64,000 bases of DNA from contig OY744606.1 of assembly GCA_963556255.1 (NCBI GenBank), positions 79,531,641 to 79,595,640 of the forward strand, given 5' to 3'. This document shows, piece by piece, positions 58,481 through 64,000 of this stretch; positions within the stretch are counted from its first letter, which is position 1, and the number at the start of each line of letters is the position of its first letter. Position numbers and translations under genes: made by a program. This stretch comes from Allolobophora icterica (taxonomy: Eukaryota > Annelida > Clitellata > Crassiclitellata > Lumbricidae). A model generated the notes under the pieces. That model saw only the letters and a program-made list of their open reading frames with translations, searched no databases and was not told the origin of the DNA.

Positions 58481-58735
58481 AATTGGGCCTCTTCGAAAGA
58501 GTCTTGTTCTTCATGACATCCAGCAGTACTTAGTGCTGCATAAAGTTCCTGTGGAAAGTGCAGTAAGTCATCAACACTGCATTGACTGACCTTGAAGATC
58601 TTACAGATAGCATTGATCTTTAGTGTGTTCAGTTCACTGTTGCTGAAGTTTACAGCTTCCATTCCGTACAGCAAGAATGGCTTACAATAAGCACTAACAA
58701 GATGCAGCACTAAAAGCACTAACAAGATGCTCAGT
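58481..58735 (-). pseudogene. Short LINE RT C-terminal remnant
   Basis: On the minus strand the translation LVSAYCKPFLLYGMEAVN, then LNTLKINAICKIFKVS, resembles the thumb region of Jockey/CR1-type reverse transcriptases (YC.P.LLY..EA). It is about 80 codons with a clean frame but no catalytic part. Remnants may continue to about 58850. Confidence 0.5.
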
Positions 58736-59405
58736 GAACTTGCAACATTTGTTATACAAAAGGTTGAAAGGTTTGCAGAACTTGACTTTCATTTCATGCA
58801 AACTAACTTTAAATGACTTGGCAGAAACAAGAGAACAACCCAAGTATTTAAGTTTCTACATAGTTAATTTGAACACTAGACTAATCGAACTAGTACGAAA
58901 AGAAGTTAATATTGTTCCATATTCATTTAATAAATTTCATTCGACAGCAAATGAATATACACATTACTGTCCTTGAAATAAATTTTCAGTAATTAAATTA
59001 GATCAGTATGTCAAGAAATATTAACTATTATTTTTATTTCATGTTATATTATTGGTATTATAAAAAAATTGTTTAGGCAAACTACAGGCAAGCTTTATTA
59101 AAAGCAGAGAATAAATAATGTTTAGGCCCTACGTGCTATTATAATTATTACGAATAGCTTAACCTATAAAAATATAATTTTTATTGCTTAGACAAACTAT
59201 ATTAAAAGTAGAGAATAAATAATGTTTAGGCCCTACATGTTATTATATTACGAATCGCTTAACCTATGCAAAAATATAATTCTATTAAAAGCAGAGAATA
59301 AATAATTGTTATTATATTACGAATAGTTTAAACTATACAAACAATATGATTTAAATTCGAAACAAAAGTAATGTTTAGACCCAACATCTAATATCGTATT
59401 TGTAG
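58736..59405. repeat. AT-rich tract with three related units
   Basis: The words 'agcagagaataaataatg', 'tttaggccctac' and 'ttacgaatagctta' recur at about 59100, 59210 and 59290, a local triplication of about 100 bases. No gene. Confidence 0.5.
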
Positions 59406-59409
59406 CTAA

Positions 59410-59827
59410 TATCTCGATGACGGCTTGGCTATAGTGAGTGTGACTGTTACTAAATCGACTTACGTCTCCTTCGAGAACCCAATATAATATTGTAGTGTGA
59501 ATTTGTTTCTAAAGCGACTTACGTCTCATACGAGAACCCAAAATTACACCCACGTTGCTATGCGTGCTACCTAATTTATTATTCTGCGCGTCCCTATCTT
59601 TAATACAGCGTCCGAGAACGCGCTCGGATCGACGATCTCGTTAATGATGTAATTTATGTAATTGGTTATAATTTGAATTTTAAGACGTGTATCTTTTAAA
59701 ATAACCGCCAGTGATTGGCTACTCATTCAGACGAACATTTTGATATAAAATTTGTGGGCGTAGCCATAGGCGAAATAGACGTTCTCGGACTGAATGTAGA
59801 GATACACTCGGATATGCATTAGAGGCA
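59410..59827. repeat. Repeat family F, left part
   Basis: Contains two tandem pieces of 'cgacttacgtctc' at 59455 and 59515, then 'agcgtccgagaacgcgctcgg' and 'gacgttctcggactgaatg', leading directly into the long TG array. Matches 56641-56800. Confidence 0.65.
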
Positions 59828-60685
<858 letters not shown>

Positions 60686-60689
60686 TACT

Positions 60690-60825
60690 TTACGCCAGGG
60701 TTATTTCGGGGGTTTTTCTGGTTATTTCAAGGTTATTTCTTGGCACACAGAGTTATTTCAAGATTATTTGAGCGTTATTTCAGGGTTATTTCAGGGTAAA
60801 TTCAGGGTTATTTCAGGGTTATTTA
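60690..60825. repeat. 12-bp minisatellite (GGTTATTTCAGG)
   Basis: About ten imperfect units of GGTTATTTCAGG, most regular at 60775-60822. Confidence 0.85.
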
Positions 60826-61270
60826 ATAGTTGTCTACCACATAAATTATGGAAATAGGTCAGTTTATTGTACGTCCATATCCCGTTACAAAAATCTGGTT
60901 CCAGCGTTGCGTGTGATTTCTCGTGTACGAGAAACCCGATTCAGTTTTTCCGTGTCCTGTTCAATTGTTTCCTGAAACGTGAAGACAAAACAAACGATTG
61001 TTCTTCGATGCTTTGTCTTTGACTTGGCGCCGCCAAATCAGCTCACGGTCCTTGAAACGCTTCGATGAAGTCGACACGGCTCGTTGATCACCGACTACGC
61101 ATCGCTTGGCACAATGGCTCTTGGCTGCAGAGGCAGGCTGCGGTCGGAGACAATAGGTCACGGATCAATGGTTTCGTTGTGTGTGGAACTCCGCGCGGTT
61201 CTTGTGTGACGGAGTCGCTGGCAGTAACAGGAAGCGGCGATCATGGGACGAGGAGATGGAAGAAAGGGAG
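60826..61270. other. Intron 4, single-copy sequence near exon 5
   Basis: GC-balanced sequence (especially 60960-61250) without repeat matches or recognisable domains. Possible regulatory DNA. Confidence 0.3.
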
Positions 61271-61640
61271 GAATGAGAATGAGGGCAGTGGAAGAGAGAC
61301 AGAGAGACAGAGAGACAGAGGGAAACAAAGAGAGAGAGTAGAAGGGAAAGGCAGAAGAGTCTATGGAAAGAGAATGACGCCCAGACGGACAGAGGCAGAG
61401 AACAGAGATAGAGACAGAGGAGATACAGAGAGAGGCAAAGAGAGACACACATAGAAAAAGACAGAGAGAGACATAGCTATAGAGAAGGAGACAAAGCGAG
61501 ATACAGAGACAGAGAAAGGCGGCAGAGGGACGGGACAAGGAGAGAGAGGGAGATGGATGATAACTGAGGAAGCCAGAGAAGCAGAAGACCTAAGAGGACA
61601 GGACAGGAGGAACAGTGAGAGGATGAGGAAAGGAGGAATT
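61271..61640. repeat. GAGACA-rich purine tract
   Basis: GAGA/GACA/AGGA-rich low-complexity sequence. Confidence 0.85.
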
Positions 61641-61744
61641 AGGAGATGAGGATTTCGGAACTCGAGTATGAAACAAGGAGAAAGACATAGGGCTTTATTT
61701 CACCGTGGCTTCTTCAAGGGTCACTGACTTTTTTCATCCCAGGG

Positions 61745-61862
61745 TTGGTTAGTTGCTATTTAACGATACTGTGTCATAACAAAGATGACTAGCGTCGCCC
61801 TCCTCCTTTCTCTAGACTTGGGACTGGCTCCACCAGAGCACGGGCAGTGGCAGAGTTCTTAT
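61745..61862. repeat. SINE-like family D directly upstream of Isl exon 5
   Basis: Words 'ggttagttgctatttaacg', 'ataacaaagatgactagcg', 'cgccctcctcc' and 'gggactggctccaccagag' match other family D copies. It ends about 35 bases before the exon 5 acceptor AG. Confidence 0.65.
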
Positions 61863-61897
61863 CACATGGTGTTCATGATTGTCTGTCTTTTCCACAG

Positions 61898-62305
61898 GGT
61901 GTTCCAATGGTGGCATCGAGCCCAGTCCGTCACGACCCATCCGTCAGCGCCCAGATCGCTCCTATCGAAGTCCACCAGTACTCCCTTCCCTGGAAGGCCC
62001 TGGCCGAGTTCGGTGAGCTGGAGATCATCGGTCGTGCGAGGGGTCACCTCCCGCCAGCCCCGCCTCCGACTCCGTCCGCTCCTCCAGCTTTCCAGCAACT
62101 GATCAACTCGTTCGGGGAACTGTCAGGAGACGATGATGACGAAACGGTCGTCTGCTTCAAGGAGTCAAAGGTCAACCGATTGCGCAAGACAACTGGCAAC
62201 AACGGCAGCAGCAACAACAACAACAACAGCGGCGCTCACAGTGACAACGGCGTGACAACTGCCTTTGCCCACCTGATAATGCAACAGCAAATCGCCCAAA
62301 TGTAA
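61898..62305 (+). CDS. Isl: Isl exon 5: C-terminal region with LIM-homeodomain partner-binding motif
   Basis: Follows the good acceptor gtcttttccacag and joins exon 4 in phase 0. It starts GVPMVASSPVRHD and continues with PIEVHQYSLPWKALAEF. In vertebrate ISL1 the corresponding segment binds the LIM domains of LHX3. A Pro-rich stretch, PAFQQLINSF, an acidic DDDDET run and an Asn/Ser-rich tail follow, ending at TAA 62303-62305. The corresponding vertebrate region is split into two exons. The predicted protein totals 408 residues, longer than ISL1 (about 350), mainly through the linker after LIM2 and this tail. Confidence 0.92.
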   Translation, partial: GVPMVASSPVRHDPSVSAQIAPIEVHQYSLPWKALAEFGELEIIGRARGHLPPAPPPTPSAPPAFQQLINSFGELSGDDDDETVVCFKESKVNRLRKTTGNNGSSNNNNNSGAHSDNGVTTAFAHLIMQQQIAQM

Positions 62306-62400
62306 ACAACCGAATGTAAACAACCCAATTTAAACAACAGAGAGGTAAACAACCGAAGGCAAACAGCCAGATGTAAACAACCAAACGTCAACGATCAACA
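62297..62400 (+). repeat. 14-bp minisatellite (GTAAACAACC units) spanning the Isl stop codon
   Basis: About seven units of 13-15 bases, most with GTAAACA or a near variant, start at the last sense codons. The TAA stop lies in the first unit. Confidence 0.8.
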
Positions 62401-62805
62401 GTGACGTCACAACACGTTTACAGTTGGTATCGATGACGTCACTCAACAGTTACGTCATGCTGTAGTGGGGTCGAGAACAATGAGGCATCTATTTATAAAC
62501 AGCGTTGACGTCACATGGATTGTCGATGTGTCGACGTCATTTCTGCCGCCTGGCGTCTAGTGAGAAATCTCGTGAATATTGTGGATTTGTTGGGGCAAAG
62601 AAACTGAAGTCTCTAACGTTTATGACATCTAGGTGACGTCATTGAGATTGACCTACGATTACAGCTGTTGTGGAAATTTTTTAGTTTAATTGCGAATTAT
62701 ATTAATAATTTATGTTTATAAGGTAGCGTGAAGCAACCGCTGTTGAATATACATGTATTATGTTAAAAATAACTTATATTAATAAATTATGTTAATAAGG
62801 TAGAT
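62306..62805 (+). other. Isl 3' untranslated region
   Basis: The candidate poly(A) signal AATAAA is at 62781-62786, so the transcript may end near 62805. The region contains four exact TGACGTCA octamers and two near matches. Confidence 0.5.
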
Positions 62806-63004
62806 TACATCACGGTTGAATATCTCAATGAAATAATGACGTTTGCGACAACACTGTCGCTCTGTAATTTAGATTTTTGGATCGTCTACGTACTGTTGTC
62901 ATGGTAACTGAAACTCATTGTTTCCAGAACAATAGCCTACATTGTCATCTCGGTAAAGCTTCCAGGCCTCGCCACCGTGTCAGAGATTAAATGTAAATGT
63001 TAAT
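62806..63004. other. Downstream flank, no features seen
   Basis: Mixed sequence without repeats or coding signal. Confidence 0.3.
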
Positions 63005-63260
63005 ATACAAGTTTTATATAGCGCCCGTAGGGTCTTGACCCTGCTCATCTTGAGTGAATTCATCGGGTAAGATCCTTTGCCACCGCTGTCCGTTTGAATA
63101 TGCTCCACGCCATTTAAGGTCCCCGTCCACGGACCGTGCTATCCCGAGATTTAAATAAGCCACCTTCGGGAGGCGAACCGCGATCCGCATGCTCTCTTAC
63201 ACAGAGGAGTATGGGACGTACCCTACGCTCTAACCAATATAGCTAACTGGGCCAGGCTAG
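63005..63260 (-). repeat. SINE family B, minus strand
   Basis: Reverse complement of 32690-32975. It has the box-B-like GCGGTTCGCCTCCC, 'cttatttaaatctcggg', 'acggtccgtggac' and a 'gggcgctatataaaac' 3' end. Confidence 0.75.
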
Positions 63261-64000
63261 CAGTTTGAATCCTATTTGTGGCTTGAGATGAGACAGTTTT
63301 AAACTTAGGCATCACATTCCTTATGTAATGTATGCATACATGCATACATACATACATAAGCACTTACGTACGTACGTACATTCGTCATATAAGTGTAGAA
63401 CCTTAGGCTAAGAAATTATTCAGATATTACTAAATTATTGTCGCATTTAATTTGGTAAAAAAACAACGATTAAATTTCATGTTTCTCCTTCATATTAAAA
63501 TGTAGTCTGTCGTTTATGATGCGCATTTTCTTCAGTCGGTGCTTCTCACTCCCTTGTCAAAATTCCTCCAAACTTCAATAGTCGGCCACGGTTCGTACTT
63601 CGGTAGTGAGGGGTCCGAATTGTAATTGTAATTGTAAATATAATCTGGCATTTATAAAGCGCCTTTTTCAAGAAAAAATTCATCAGTGGCGCTCCGAAGC
63701 CAAACAAGAGAGGGAGAGAGATACAGAGACAGACAGACAGACAGACAGACAGAATGAGGCAGTGACAGATCGGGCCAGAGAGAAAGATACACAGAGACAT
63801 AGGGACACATGGAAGCGTGCTGCCTTCAACAATGACCACCGATCATCGATCTCTTTCATTGGACTTCCACAGCCGCATGCACGCACCGACTGACTTCAGT
63901 AGAAAACCAATGATCACACTTGTTCCACATAACCTCAACACATCGATGACGATATAGACAGACAGACAGATTGGCAGACTGACAGACAGCCAATCATATA
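63261..64000. repeat. Terminal repeats: CATA/ACGT runs, 'tataaagcgcc' SINE piece, GACA run
   Basis: 63330-63380 is CATA/CGTA-rich. 63625-63705 is a 'gcatttataaagcgcctt' SINE-like piece. 63727-63755 and 63955-63990 are GACA repeats. No gene seen. Confidence 0.55.

Overview
This is animal genomic DNA: spliced exons, long introns, very long microsatellites, several retrotransposon classes, hAT and Helitron-type DNA elements and tRNA-derived SINEs. The one clear developmental gene is an Islet-class LIM-homeodomain gene (Isl) on the + strand. Its protein is diverged from what I know of vertebrate ISL1/ISL2, apart from a nearly invariant homeodomain. The repeat content suggests a marine invertebrate, possibly a mollusc or other lophotrochozoan. 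That placement is inference.

The Isl gene appears to be complete and spans about 53 kb. The model has a candidate promoter (9228-9300), a predicted first coding exon (9703-9766), the LIM1 exon (14433-14622), the LIM2 exon (19719-20005), the homeodomain exon (28431-28708) and a C-terminal exon (61898-62305). All splice phases agree (1, 2, 1, 0), giving a predicted protein of 408 residues. Each intron holds mobile or satellite DNA.

The last Isl intron is 33 kb and carries a second, nested gene on the same strand (about 48290-53650). It encodes a zinc-finger plus tyrosine-recombinase-like protein of the Crypton-like type, with a spliced C-terminal exon. A short exon just upstream of its main exon is tandemly duplicated, and one copy carries a later 178-bp insertion. 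This gene is the most unusual item in the window.

Layout: 1-3890 is a nearly intact CR1/Jockey-type LINE. 3890-5347 is a Helitron-like element containing a hAT MITE. 5.3-9.2 kb holds dispersed repeats and simple repeats upstream of Isl. 9.2-31 kb holds Isl exons 1-4, a second LINE with RNase H (22.4-27.5 kb), LINE fragments, a hAT element and many microsatellites. 31-48 kb is intronic DNA with SINEs, three more hAT elements and a split RTE-like fragment. 48-54 kb is the nested recombinase gene. 54-61.7 kb holds diverged local duplications, degenerate LINE pieces and a repeat family that carries (TG)n arrays. 61.9-62.8 kb is the last Isl exon and 3' UTR. 62.8-64 kb is repeats.

Five DNA elements show inverted termini and 8-bp target duplications that can be read directly (four exact, one with a single mismatch). 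Two of them sit inside older elements, so relative insertion order can be read from the sequence.
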